Of a stretch of DNA of 17,185 nt, positions 1-6,126 are shown piece after piece. The notes under the pieces are model-generated. The model saw nothing but the letters and a program-made list of their open reading frames with translations. It was not told the origin of the DNA and made no database searches. Position 1 is the first letter of the stretch. Each line of letters begins with the position of its first letter. The translations under genes were made by a program, and so were the position numbers. The stretch covers positions 1-17,185 of the forward strand of contig JBGUUX010000082.1 in the NCBI GenBank assembly GCA_045133915.1. The letters run 5' to 3'. This stretch comes from RGIG7300 sp045133915. GTDB taxonomy: Bacteria > Bacillota > Clostridia > Oscillospirales > CAG-272.

Positions 1-435
1 GCCGAACAGCTCCATCTTGGAGATAAGATCGTTTGCATTGGTTTCCTCTTCGCCCTGCTCCTTTACGAACCAATCAAGGAACTGCATGGTACGAAAATCT
101 CTTACGTCGTAAGCCGCGCCGTAGATATCGTTGATAAGGGAGGTTACGTATTCCTCATGCTCAAGACCTGCCTTGAGGACGTCCATATGACAGTTGAGAA
201 TCTTATCGGGTTTGGCAATGGCATCAAGGGTAACAGGCATATTTTCGTTCTGGAGATAGGTGTAGAAGAGCATTGCATGGTCTCTTTCTTCCTGTGCCTG
301 TATCATATACCAGTTGGCAAAGCCGTCAAGGCCCTGCGCCTTGAAGTAGTTTGAAAAATCAAGGTAAAGGTAAGCGGAGTAAAGCTCCTTGTTGATCTGC
401 TGATTTAATAATTCGTGTACCTTTGCGTTCATCAT
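1..435 (-). CDS. ftnA: Ferritin (non-haem, bacterial type), 3' end outside the window
   Basis: Iron-storage ferritin that oxidises Fe(II) at a di-iron ferroxidase centre and stores it as mineral in a cytoplasmic 24-mer cage. The 145 visible codons are open to the window edge; ferritins of this class have about 165-175 residues, so roughly 20-30 C-terminal residues are missing. Counting from the first of two adjacent ATGs, residues at the positions known in E. coli FtnA are present: Glu17, Glu49-Glu50, His53 (in EERDHA), Glu94, Gln127 and Glu130. The first ATG (435) is preferred because AGGAG lies 9 bases upstream; the second (432) would be 12 away. It lies 99 bases downstream of the flavodiiron gene on the same strand and is probably at least partly co-transcribed with it, fitting removal of free iron during oxygen exposure. 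The family call is secure; the symbol is by similarity only. Confidence 0.93.
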   Translation of the reverse strand, partial: MMNAKVHELLNQQINKELYSAYLYLDFSNYFKAQGLDGFANWYMIQAQEERDHAMLFYTYLQNENMPVTLDAIAKPDKILNCHMDVLKAGLEHEEYVTSLINDIYGAAYDVRDFRTMQFLDWFVKEQGEEETNANDLISKMELFG

Positions 436-476
436 TGCTTTGTTCTCCTTATGTAATTATTTTAATAGTTAAGGTT

Positions 477-498
477 GAAAACCGCATTTGCGGTTTTC
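477..498 (-). terminator. Small hairpin between the flavodiiron and ferritin genes
   Basis: A 10-bp perfect stem (GAAAACCGCA with its complement) has a 2-base apparent loop. It sits between the stop codon of the flavodiiron gene and the ferritin ribosome site. On the minus strand no run of T follows, so it may be a weak or partial terminator, or an RNA-stability stem, rather than a full stop. Confidence 0.4.
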
Positions 499-503
499 TT
501 CCT

Positions 504-531
504 CAATTTTGCATTTTGCATTTTGAATTTT
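504..531. repeat. Four 7-bp tandem units (GCATTTT type)
   Basis: CAATTTT, GCATTTT, GCATTTT and GAATTTT follow one another in exact 7-base register, ending 3 bases before the stop codon of the flavodiiron gene. The period is the same as that of the AACTATT/GTGAATA arrays between spoVAD and spoVAE, though the unit differs. Confidence 0.6.
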
Positions 532-534
532 ACA

Positions 535-2325
535 TTAGCCGATAGGCTCAAAGTCTGCAGCTCCGTGCTTACAAAGGGGGCAAACTATATCGTCGGGAAG
601 CACGTCACCCTCGTAAACGTAGCCGCATATCTTACATACATATCCCTTTTTGCCATCGGTTTCGGGCTTGGGCTTTACGTTTTCGTGATAGTAGGTGTAG
701 GTCATTGTTTCCTTGTCAGAGATAACTCTTGCCTCAGATACCGAGCAGATAAACATTCCGTGGGTATCAAGGTCTATATACTGCTCCACCTTAAGAGACA
801 TAAAGGAGTTTATATATCTGGGAAGCACTACAAGACCGTTTGCAGAGCGAAGAGGCTCGCAGTCCTTAAATTTATCTACGTTTCTGCCGCTGGCAAAGCC
901 AAACGCCTCAAACACGCTGAAGGGTGCATCAACCGTAAGGGTATTTATGTTCATCTTACCCGACTGCTTTATAACGTGGTGGCTGTAGTTTTCCTTGTTT
1001 ATGGTAACTGCGATACGGTTGGGGGAGTTTGTAACCTGAGTTACGGTGTTTACAATAAGACCGTTATCCTTTTTACCGTCGTTAGAGGTTATAACGTAGA
1101 GTCCGTATCCTATGTTGTTAAGAGCGTCAGGATCATTTTTGTTTATGCTGTCGTCGCTGAGAGCAATATACTCTCGGCAAAGCTCGTCACAGAGGTCGTC
1201 CAGCTGCTTTGCGCTCTGATCGTTAAGCGCAGACATTATCTTTACGGTAGCGTCCGTGTAGGTAATATTCTTTGAACCCTCAAGCATAGCCTTCATTCTT
1301 TTTGTTGCCTGGGGCGCCCAGCTTCCGTTTTCGATAAAGGCAACCGTGCGGTTGGAGAAGTTACGCTCGGTGAGGTGATTGATAAATTCTCTCATAAAGG
1401 GGAAGATATCCGCATTGTAGGTTGTTGTTGCAAGAACCAGCTTTGAATATCTGAACGCATCTTCAACCGCCTCTGCCATATCAACTCTGGCAAGATCGTT
1501 TACCACTACCTTGGGACAACCCTTTGCGCGGAGCGCTTCGGCCAAAGCAAGTACAGCCTTCTTGGTGTTGCCGTATACCGAGGTATATGCGATAACTACA
1601 CCCTCTTCCTCGGGACGGTAGCTTGACCATATATCGTAAAGATTGATATAGTAGCCCAGGTTCTCGGTAAGAACGGGACCGTGGAGAGGACAGATCTTTT
1701 CTATATCAAGACCGGCAGCCTTCTTAAGGAGGTTCTGTACCTGTACACCGTATTTGCCTACGATACCAATATAGTATCTTCTTGCCTCGCAAGCCCAGTC
1801 TTCTTCTACGTCAAGGGCGCCGAACTTGCCGAAACCGTCTGCGGAAAAGAGCACCTTATCATAGCTGTCATAGGTTACTATAACCTCAGGCCAATGTACC
1901 ATGGGCGCACTTACAAAGGTAAGGGTATGCTTGCCTAAGGGTAACGTATCACCTTCGCCTACAACTATACGGTTGTCCTCATATTCTGTTCCAAAGAAGT
2001 TCTTCATCATGGCAAATGCCTTCTGGGAAGAAACTATCTTTGCTTCGGGATATGTCTTAACAAAATTTGTTATGTTGGCCGAGTGGTCGGGCTCCATATG
2101 CTGAACTACCAGGTAATCAGGCTTTCTGCCGCCAAGAGCGGACTCTAAGTTGTCAAGCCACTCGTGGGTGAAGTTCTGGTCAACTGTGTCCATAATTGCA
2201 ATCTTTTCATCGATAATAGCGTAGGAATTGTACGCCATACCGCCCGGCACGTCATACTGACCCTCAAACAAATCTACCTTGTGGTCGTTTACACCTATAT
2301 ATTTGATGTCGTCTGTAATAAACAT
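535..2325 (-). CDS. Flavodiiron protein fused to flavin reductase and rubredoxin (O2/NO reductase)
   Basis: Cytoplasmic flavodiiron protein (FprA/ROO family), predicted to reduce O2 to water, or NO to N2O, with electrons passing along the same chain. Four domains follow in order over 596 residues: a metallo-beta-lactamase-like di-iron domain (1-240), flavodoxin (about 242-387, FMN loop TSVYGNT at 248-254), a flavin-reductase-like domain (about 402-550) and a C-terminal rubredoxin (CKIC 564-567, CPLC 582-585). The di-iron ligands are complete: His76, Glu78, Asp80 (HMEPDH), His144, Asp163 and His215. An in-frame GTG at 2334 exists, but it lies inside the GAGGTG ribosome site that serves the ATG at 2325, so the ATG is chosen. 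Core flavodiiron proteins have about 400 residues; the fusion of both reductase and rubredoxin could make this a self-contained NAD(P)H-driven enzyme, which is inference. It starts 40 bases after the iron-sulfur protein gene. Confidence 0.95.
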   Translation of the reverse strand: MFITDDIKYIGVNDHKVDLFEGQYDVPGGMAYNSYAIIDEKIAIMDTVDQNFTHEWLDNLESALGGRKPDYLVVQHMEPDHSANITNFVKTYPEAKIVSSQKAFAMMKNFFGTEYEDNRIVVGEGDTLPLGKHTLTFVSAPMVHWPEVIVTYDSYDKVLFSADGFGKFGALDVEEDWACEARRYYIGIVGKYGVQVQNLLKKAAGLDIEKICPLHGPVLTENLGYYINLYDIWSSYRPEEEGVVIAYTSVYGNTKKAVLALAEALRAKGCPKVVVNDLARVDMAEAVEDAFRYSKLVLATTTYNADIFPFMREFINHLTERNFSNRTVAFIENGSWAPQATKRMKAMLEGSKNITYTDATVKIMSALNDQSAKQLDDLCDELCREYIALSDDSINKNDPDALNNIGYGLYVITSNDGKKDNGLIVNTVTQVTNSPNRIAVTINKENYSHHVIKQSGKMNINTLTVDAPFSVFEAFGFASGRNVDKFKDCEPLRSANGLVVLPRYINSFMSLKVEQYIDLDTHGMFICSVSEARVISDKETMTYTYYHENVKPKPETDGKKGYVCKICGYVYEGDVLPDDIVCPLCKHGAADFEPIG

Positions 2326-2365
2326 TTTAATCACCTCTATAATTAATCTATCATAAATTTATATT

Positions 2366-3055
2366 TCAGTCAAGGATTTTTCCGTCGGTAGATACTGTTA
2401 CTACCTGCCAGGGAATAAATTTTCCGCTTGCCATAAGTGCGTTCTTTGTTGCTGCCTCGATACCGCCGCAGCAGGGCACCTCCATACGTACCACCTTGAC
2501 ACTTTTTATGTTGTTATTCTTGATTATCGCCGTCAGCTTTTCGGTATAATCAACCATATCAAGCTTGGGACAGCCTATGAGGGTTATGTGATTACGCATA
2601 AACTCCTCGTGAAAGTTACCGTAAGCGTATGCGGTACAGTCTGCCGCTATAAGCAGATTTGCATCCTCAAAGTAGGGAGCATTGACGGGAACAAGCTTTA
2701 TCTGACAGGGCCACTGCGAAAGACGGCTTGTCATAGGTCTTGTCTGTACCGGATCTGCGGTACGGCTTATTGACTTTGCCGTCATACCGGGACATCCGCA
2801 GGGCAGAGGCTTTGTCTTTTTGGCTTTAGCCGCCTTTACTGCTTCCTCGTCATAGGCGGGAGCCTCACGTTCTTCAAAGCTTATGGCGCCTGTAGGACAA
2901 GCAGGGAGACAGTCGCCCAATCCGTCGCAGTAGTCCTCACGGGTCAGCTTTGCTTTGCCATCTATCATTTCTATAGCCCCCTCGTGACACGCATCTGCGC
3001 ACAGACCGCAGCCGTTACACTTTTCTTCATCTATTTTAATAAGGCTTCTTATCAT
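2366..3055 (-). CDS. 4Fe-4S dicluster ferredoxin-type protein
   Basis: Cytoplasmic iron-sulfur protein of 229 residues and unassigned specific role. The N-terminus is a ferredoxin fold: Cys13, Cys16, Cys19 and Cys23 form a normal CxxCxxCxxxC motif. The second motif has Cys43, Cys49 and Cys53 with Leu46 where a fourth Cys is usual. Further Cys groups are CGC-PG at 86-88, Cys140, Cys162 and a Cys-Cys-Gly-Gly at 195-198, suggesting more metal or redox chemistry in the C-terminal half. The ATG has AGGAG 8 bases upstream. It appears to be the first gene of an operon with the flavodiiron protein and ferritin, and is divergent from a Crp/Fnr regulator, so an electron-transfer or redox-sensing role in oxygen/NO defence is plausible but not shown. 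The domain call is secure; the function is open. Confidence 0.85.
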   Translation of the reverse strand: MIRSLIKIDEEKCNGCGLCADACHEGAIEMIDGKAKLTREDYCDGLGDCLPACPTGAISFEEREAPAYDEEAVKAAKAKKTKPLPCGCPGMTAKSISRTADPVQTRPMTSRLSQWPCQIKLVPVNAPYFEDANLLIAADCTAYAYGNFHEEFMRNHITLIGCPKLDMVDYTEKLTAIIKNNNIKSVKVVRMEVPCCGGIEAATKNALMASGKFIPWQVVTVSTDGKILD

Positions 3056-3073
3056 AAATATTTCTCCTTACTC

Positions 3074-3102
3074 TTGTTTTTCCGAATTAATTATAGTATA
3101 AT
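3074..3102 (+). promoter_or_regulatory. Promoter of the Crp/Fnr regulator gene
   Basis: TTGTTT (3074-3079), a 17-base spacer and TATAAT (3097-3102). The estimated start near 3109 puts the palindrome at 3114-3135 at about +6 to +27. The two divergent -10 boxes lie only one base apart, so the promoters are interleaved. Confidence 0.65.
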
Positions 3103-3118
3103 GAAAGCAGAAATTCTG
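3090..3118 (-). promoter_or_regulatory. Inferred activator-dependent promoter of the Fe-S / flavodiiron / ferritin operon
   Basis: On the minus strand a perfect TATAAT (-10, 3095-3090) lies 34 bases from the start codon. At the 17-base spacing the -35 region is CAGAAT, a poor match, and it falls in the 22-bp palindrome at 3114-3135. A good -10 without a -35 and with an operator centred near -41.5 is the layout of class II Crp/Fnr-activated promoters. The transcription start near 3083 is estimated, not measured. Confidence 0.55.
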
Positions 3119-3135
3119 TTGAAATTTCAACAGAA
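3114..3135. promoter_or_regulatory. Perfect 22-bp palindrome, probable Crp/Fnr operator
   Basis: TTCTGTTGAAA is followed directly by its exact reverse complement, with no loop, which favours protein binding over an RNA hairpin. Its core TGTTG-N6-CAACA has the geometry of Crp-family sites (TGTGA-N6-TCACA). It lies between the two divergent genes, close to the ribosome site of the regulator gene. Binding by the adjacent regulator is inference from position. Confidence 0.75.
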
Positions 3136-3145
3136 AGGAGAAAAT

Positions 3146-3805
3146 ATGATAAAATTTTTCGATATTTTAAGAAAATGTCCTCTTTTTGAAGGTATAGCTG
3201 ATGAAGGACTTGATAAGATATTACATTGTCTTGGCGCATCAGCTGATTTTTATGATAAAAAGTTTACCGTTTTTGCCGAGGGTAAGCCTATAAAATATAT
3301 AGGAGTGGTTTTGTCAGGGGCGGTACAGACGGTACAGATAGATTATTACGGTAACAGAAGTATTTTAAGCGAGACTTCACCGGGACAGATGTTTGGCCAT
3401 GCTTTCGCCTGTTCGGGAACCGTCCCCGCAAGCATTTCCTATATTGCCAGTCAACCCAGTGATATAATGCTTTTAAACTGTGAGCATATTCTCCATACCT
3501 GCTCCCATAACTGCGGGTTTCATCAGCGTATGATATACAATTTAATGAAGGATATGGCAAAGGGTAATATTGAGCTTCACCGCCGTATAGAGATCACTTC
3601 AAAACGAAGCACAAGAGAAAAACTCCTTACCTATCTTTCTGTCTATGCGGCAAGGGTAGGATCAAACGAGTTTGATATCCCCTTTGACCGTCAGGAATTA
3701 GCCGACTACCTTGAGGTAGAACGAAGCGGACTGTCTGCAGAGATAAGTAAACTCAGAGCAGAGGGAGTATTGGAGAGCAATAAAAGACATTTTGTTATGT
3801 ATTAA
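3146..3805 (+). CDS. Crp/Fnr family transcriptional regulator
   Basis: Cytoplasmic DNA-binding regulator of 219 residues, the usual length for the family. Residues 1-120 form the effector (cyclic-nucleotide-binding-like) beta-barrel, followed by the long dimerisation helix (about 125-150) and a winged helix-turn-helix at 155-219, with the recognition segment around RQELADYLEVERSGLSAE. The ATG at 3146 is chosen because AAAGGAG stands 5 bases before it; the reading frame is open further upstream but that part covers the promoter. There is no Fnr-type N-terminal Cys cluster, though several Cys occur (11, 28, 89, 112, 119, 123), so the signal is unknown. Haem, NO or redox sensing would fit its position divergent from an oxygen/NO-reduction operon. 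The palindrome in its leader suggests autoregulation. Confidence 0.92.
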   Translation: MIKFFDILRKCPLFEGIADEGLDKILHCLGASADFYDKKFTVFAEGKPIKYIGVVLSGAVQTVQIDYYGNRSILSETSPGQMFGHAFACSGTVPASISYIASQPSDIMLLNCEHILHTCSHNCGFHQRMIYNLMKDMAKGNIELHRRIEITSKRSTREKLLTYLSVYAARVGSNEFDIPFDRQELADYLEVERSGLSAEISKLRAEGVLESNKRHFVMY

Positions 3806-3810
3806 TAAAA

Positions 3811-3835
3811 AAGCGACCTTTTTCAAAGGTCGCTT
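3811..3835 (+). terminator. Terminator-like hairpin after the Crp/Fnr gene
   Basis: An 11-bp perfect stem (AAGCGACCTTT with its complement, loop TTC) begins 5 bases after the stop codon. It is preceded by an A-run but followed by CAGCG, so the T-tract is on the opposite strand; termination may rely on stacking with the next hairpin. Its sequence is nearly mirrored by the hairpin at 4159-4184. Confidence 0.6.
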
Positions 3836-4158
3836 CAGCGTGTCGATAAACCTATCGACACGCTGTCAGACTTCGAAAAAGGAAGGTAGGTTGGAACCCC
3901 CAAAACTCGCAAGCTCGTTTCGGGGAACCCCAACCGGTTTTCGTGAAAAGACTCCGTAGGCGTACTAAGTACGGTAGTGAGTCTTTTCACGGAAAAGTGT
4001 GAAAGAGCGGCATGAAACTCAATGTTTATGCCGCTCTTGAATACTTATCAACTGTATTGGGAGAGTTAAATATTTAAACTTGAATCAGCCAATCATATGT
4101 GAAATATACAATGTTAATACTAATTTTAACACGTCCGACCGACTTTTTCGACAGTCTG

Positions 4159-4184
4159 AAGAGACCTGTTGTCAAAGGTCTCTT
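4159..4184 (-). terminator. Terminator hairpin at the end of the AraC gene
   Basis: A 9-bp stem AAGAGACCT with AGGTCTCTT and an 8-base loop overlaps the last codons and the stop of the AraC gene. A T-run follows on the plus strand and an A-run precedes it on the minus strand, so it may act best against plus-strand transcription but can serve both directions. Confidence 0.6.
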
Positions 4185-5014
4185 TTTATATATTCTTTTA
4201 AGGTCACACCGTAATACTTCTTAAATATACGGCTTATATAGTTTACGTTGTCAAGTCCTACAAACTCGCCTGCTTTTCTGGCAGAGTAGCCGAAACGGCG
4301 CATAAGCTCCAGCATATGATTAAGCTTCATACGGTTTATATATTCGGTTATGGGCATGCCTCTGTATTTTGAGAATATATTGGTAAGGTAATTCTTTGAT
4401 ATTCCGATATGCTCGGCTATCTCCTCTACCATTATGTGACGGTCTATATTGTCCATAGCGTATTTCTCTGCCATTGTGCAGTAACGTACGCTTGCGGGAG
4501 GAACAGCGTTCTGTTCGTTTTCGTTTTCAGTAGCCTTTTTTATATAAGAAAGAAGCTTCATATAGTCACTGCATTCCTCAAAGTAGTCGGAAGTATGCAG
4601 GGAAGCGCTTTTTGAAACTATTTTCTTTAATATTTCCGCTATCTTGTCGTTACGGTGGATTATAAGGGGTAGGGTAACGGTGGTCTGGGTGTCGGTACCG
4701 TCGGTATATTCTATTATGGCTTCGGTAGTTATATGGCGGTGGGAGCCTTTGTCCATTGTACAGATCTCGTAACGGCTTCTTGGGGGAATGACAAAGATAT
4801 CCCCCTCCTTTGCGGTGTAGCATTTGCCGTCCTCATCCTTAAATATGAGAGGATTCTGTGTAACTCTGCCTATCTCCATAACGCCGGTGCGGTATTGAGT
4901 ATGTATTGGTGTCTGATCCTCTGTTTCAAGGACGTAACGGTAGTTGTCAGCCGAATGCTCATGGGCATAGGCTATCTTAATAAAGCTTTTGATGTCAATT
5001 TTTGTAGTTTTCAT
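4172..5014 (-). CDS. AraC family transcriptional regulator
   Basis: Predicted 280-residue DNA-binding regulator. The N-terminal part (about 15-120) resembles an AraC-type cupin ligand-binding domain, with KEGDIFVIPP typical of that barrel. The C-terminal part (about 180-280) holds two helix-turn-helix motifs: VEEIAEHIGISKNYLTNIF, and a second around ARKAGEFVGLDNVNYISRIF followed by KKYYGVTLKEY. The ligand is unknown; sugar or host-metabolite sensing is common in the family. The ATG at 5014 has no ribosome site, but a well-formed promoter ends so close that the mRNA would begin at or next to this ATG. The frame is open back to 5062, but that part covers the promoter and also lacks a ribosome site. 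The last residues RDL and the stop lie in a hairpin of the neighbouring repeat element. It is divergent from perR. Confidence 0.88.
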   Translation of the reverse strand: MKTTKIDIKSFIKIAYAHEHSADNYRYVLETEDQTPIHTQYRTGVMEIGRVTQNPLIFKDEDGKCYTAKEGDIFVIPPRSRYEICTMDKGSHRHITTEAIIEYTDGTDTQTTVTLPLIIHRNDKIAEILKKIVSKSASLHTSDYFEECSDYMKLLSYIKKATENENEQNAVPPASVRYCTMAEKYAMDNIDRHIMVEEIAEHIGISKNYLTNIFSKYRGMPITEYINRMKLNHMLELMRRFGYSARKAGEFVGLDNVNYISRIFKKYYGVTLKEYIKRDL

Positions 5015-5020
5015 ATAATT

Positions 5021-5049
5021 AATATAGCACGTATTAATGCAAATGTAAA
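5021..5049 (-). promoter_or_regulatory. Promoter of the AraC gene, apparently giving a leaderless mRNA
   Basis: TTTACA (5049-5044), a 17-base spacer and TATATT (5026-5021) on the minus strand. Only 6 bases separate the -10 from the ATG at 5014, so a start 7 bases after the -10 falls on the A of the ATG. Confidence 0.65.
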
Positions 5050-5087
5050 GTATTTCCTGCATTTTTTAACTATTTTACATTTTCTTA

Positions 5088-5116
5088 TTGACAATTGATG
5101 TTATTAGTGCTATAAT
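5088..5116 (+). promoter_or_regulatory. perR-rbr promoter, full consensus
   Basis: TTGACA, 17-base spacer, TATAAT: both hexamers match the sigma-A consensus at all positions. The estimated start is near 5123, four bases before the AGGAGG ribosome site (5127-5132). Confidence 0.9.
5101..5115. promoter_or_regulatory. Candidate PerR box over the -10 element
   Basis: TTATTAGTGCTATAA agrees with the B. subtilis PerR box TTATAATNATTATAA at 10-11 of its 14 defined positions and overlaps the spacer and -10 of the perR promoter, a place where bound repressor would block transcription. The match is imperfect and AT-rich sequence makes chance hits common. Confidence 0.35.
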
Positions 5117-5139
5117 ACAGTCAGACAGGAGGTAGCGAG

Positions 5140-5520
5140 ATGGAAAGAAGAACTACAAGACAGCTTGAAGCTATAAGACATTTTGCCGAGTGTAGTAAGA
5201 ACCATCCCACCGCCGAGCAGGTTTATGCCGAGGTAGTAAAGATCATTCCGGATATAAGCTTACGTACGGTCTACCGTAACCTCAACAAACTCTCGGAGGA
5301 GGGAGTACTCCGTAAGATACAGGTTCCCAACGCCCCCGATCGCTTCGACAGCACCCTTGAACCCCACCAACACATACTGTGTACCGAGTGCGGTGAGTTC
5401 ATCGATGTGTTTATGAACAACGAGGAAAGATTACTTGCAGAAATAAAGGACCTCTGCGGATACGAGATCACCGGTATTGACGTGGTCTACCGCGGCAGAT
5501 GTCCTTCACATACAAAATAA
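5140..5520 (+). CDS. perR: PerR-like peroxide-sensing repressor (Fur family)
   Basis: Metal-dependent repressor, 126 residues (the family usually has 135-150). The N-terminal winged helix (to about residue 65) contains the usual LRTVYRNLNKLSEEG segment. The regulatory metal site known from B. subtilis PerR is complete: His22 (in HPTAE), Asp70 (RFD), His76 and His78 (HQH) and Asp89; Asp at the last position is the PerR rather than the Fur pattern. The structural zinc site has Cys81 and Cys84 (CTEC), but the C-terminus ends CPSHTK: only Cys121 is present, with His124 where the second Cys of CxxC is expected. The ATG follows AGGAGG by 7 bases. It sits 29 bases before rubrerythrin, a classic PerR target, in one operon under a consensus promoter with a possible PerR box. 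Confidence 0.9.
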   Translation: MERRTTRQLEAIRHFAECSKNHPTAEQVYAEVVKIIPDISLRTVYRNLNKLSEEGVLRKIQVPNAPDRFDSTLEPHQHILCTECGEFIDVFMNNEERLLAEIKDLCGYEITGIDVVYRGRCPSHTK

Positions 5521-5549
5521 ATTTTACGAAACATAAAGGAGAACACACT

Positions 5550-6089
5550 ATGGAACTCAAAGGAACAAAGACAGAACAGAATCTCTGGGCAGCATTTGCA
5601 GGCGAGAGCCAGGCAAGAAACAAGTATACCTACTACGCATCCAAGGCTAAGAAGGAAGGCTACGTGCAGATAGCTAAGATCTTCGAGGAGACCGCTAACA
5701 ACGAAAAAGAGCACGCTAAGCTCTGGTTCAAGGCTCTTCACAACGACGGTATCCCCACCACCGCAGAAAACCTTCTTGACGCAGCAGAGGGCGAAAACTA
5801 CGAGTGGACCGATATGTACGCAGGCTTTGCAAAGACTGCAAAGGAAGAGGGCTTTGATAAGCTTGCTTACCTCTTTGAGGCAGTAGGCAAGATCGAAAAG
5901 GAGCATGAGGAAAGATACCGCAGACTCCTTGAGAACGTTAAGACCGGTAAGGTATTTGCAAGAGATGGCAAGCAGGCATGGGTATGCGGCAACTGCGGAC
6001 ACCTCCACGTAGGCGAGGGCGCTCCCGAGCTTTGCCCTGTATGCGCTCATCCTCAGGCATACTTTGAGATCAAGGCAGACAACTTCTAA
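5550..6089 (+). CDS. rbr: Rubrerythrin (NADH peroxidase component)
   Basis: Cytoplasmic non-haem iron protein of 179 residues that reduces hydrogen peroxide to water, protecting anaerobes. The N-terminal ferritin-like four-helix domain (1-140) carries the di-iron ligands Glu19, Glu52, His55, Glu82, Glu85, Glu116 and His119. The C-terminal rubredoxin-like domain carries Cys146, Cys149 (CGNC), Cys162 and Cys165 (CPVC). Length and domain order are those of classical rubrerythrin. The ATG is chosen for its AAGGAG 8 bases upstream; the frame is open a further 17 codons back into the perR 3' end but without support. It probably takes electrons from a rubredoxin or directly from an NADH:rubredoxin reductase not encoded here. 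Codon choice is strongly biased (GAG, AAG, GCA), suggesting high expression. Confidence 0.97.
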   Translation: MELKGTKTEQNLWAAFAGESQARNKYTYYASKAKKEGYVQIAKIFEETANNEKEHAKLWFKALHNDGIPTTAENLLDAAEGENYEWTDMYAGFAKTAKEEGFDKLAYLFEAVGKIEKEHEERYRRLLENVKTGKVFARDGKQAWVCGNCGHLHVGEGAPELCPVCAHPQAYFEIKADNF

Positions 6090-6126
6090 GAATAATATAT
6101 CCTCCATAAATATTATTTATTGATAT

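Larger units (their letters stand above)
3811..4184. mobile_element. MITE-like, hairpin-rich element with terminator-bearing inverted ends
   Basis: This non-coding region between two convergent genes is nearly all inverted repeats. Its outer ends resemble each other in inverted orientation. The left end has an AAGCGACCT-type hairpin, CAG, a 13-bp stem (3836-3848 with 3853-3865) and then TCAGACTTCGAAAAAG (3866-3881). The right end, read on the minus strand, has an AAGAGACCT-type hairpin, then TCAGACTGTCGAAAAAG (4159-4143), differing by one inserted base plus the absence of the 13-bp stem. Inside are a bulged hairpin (3889-3935), a 13-bp perfect stem CGTGAAAAGACTC (3942-3954 with 3979-3991) with a further inner stem, and a stem of 11 plus 4 bp (4003-4038). 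The rest, 4039-4142, is AT-rich with no feature seen. No transposase is present; mobility is inference from the inverted ends. Confidence 0.6.

Noticed and set aside
475..1275. Long plus-strand reading frame of 266 codons
   Set aside because: It lies antisense within the flavodiiron gene, which has complete motifs and a ribosome site; the plus-strand product is low-complexity and hydrophobic with no start signal.
2326..2334. GTG start for the flavodiiron protein at 2334
   Set aside because: The GTG is part of the GAGGTG ribosome site of the ATG at 2325.
2984..3145. N-terminal extension of the Crp/Fnr protein to an ATG at 2984
   Set aside because: The extension runs through the divergent gene, both promoters and the palindrome; the ATG at 3146 has a strong ribosome site and matches the family length.
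3811..4038. Structured region as a known riboswitch or 6S-like RNA
   Set aside because: It follows rather than precedes a gene, has no recognised riboswitch core, and its inverted ends fit a repeat element better.
5487..6107. Minus-strand frame of 206 codons rich in Leu, Val and Cys, resembling a membrane protein
   Set aside because: It is the complement of the rubrerythrin gene; hydrophobicity arises from reading GAG/AAG-rich codons backwards, and no ribosome site or family match is seen.
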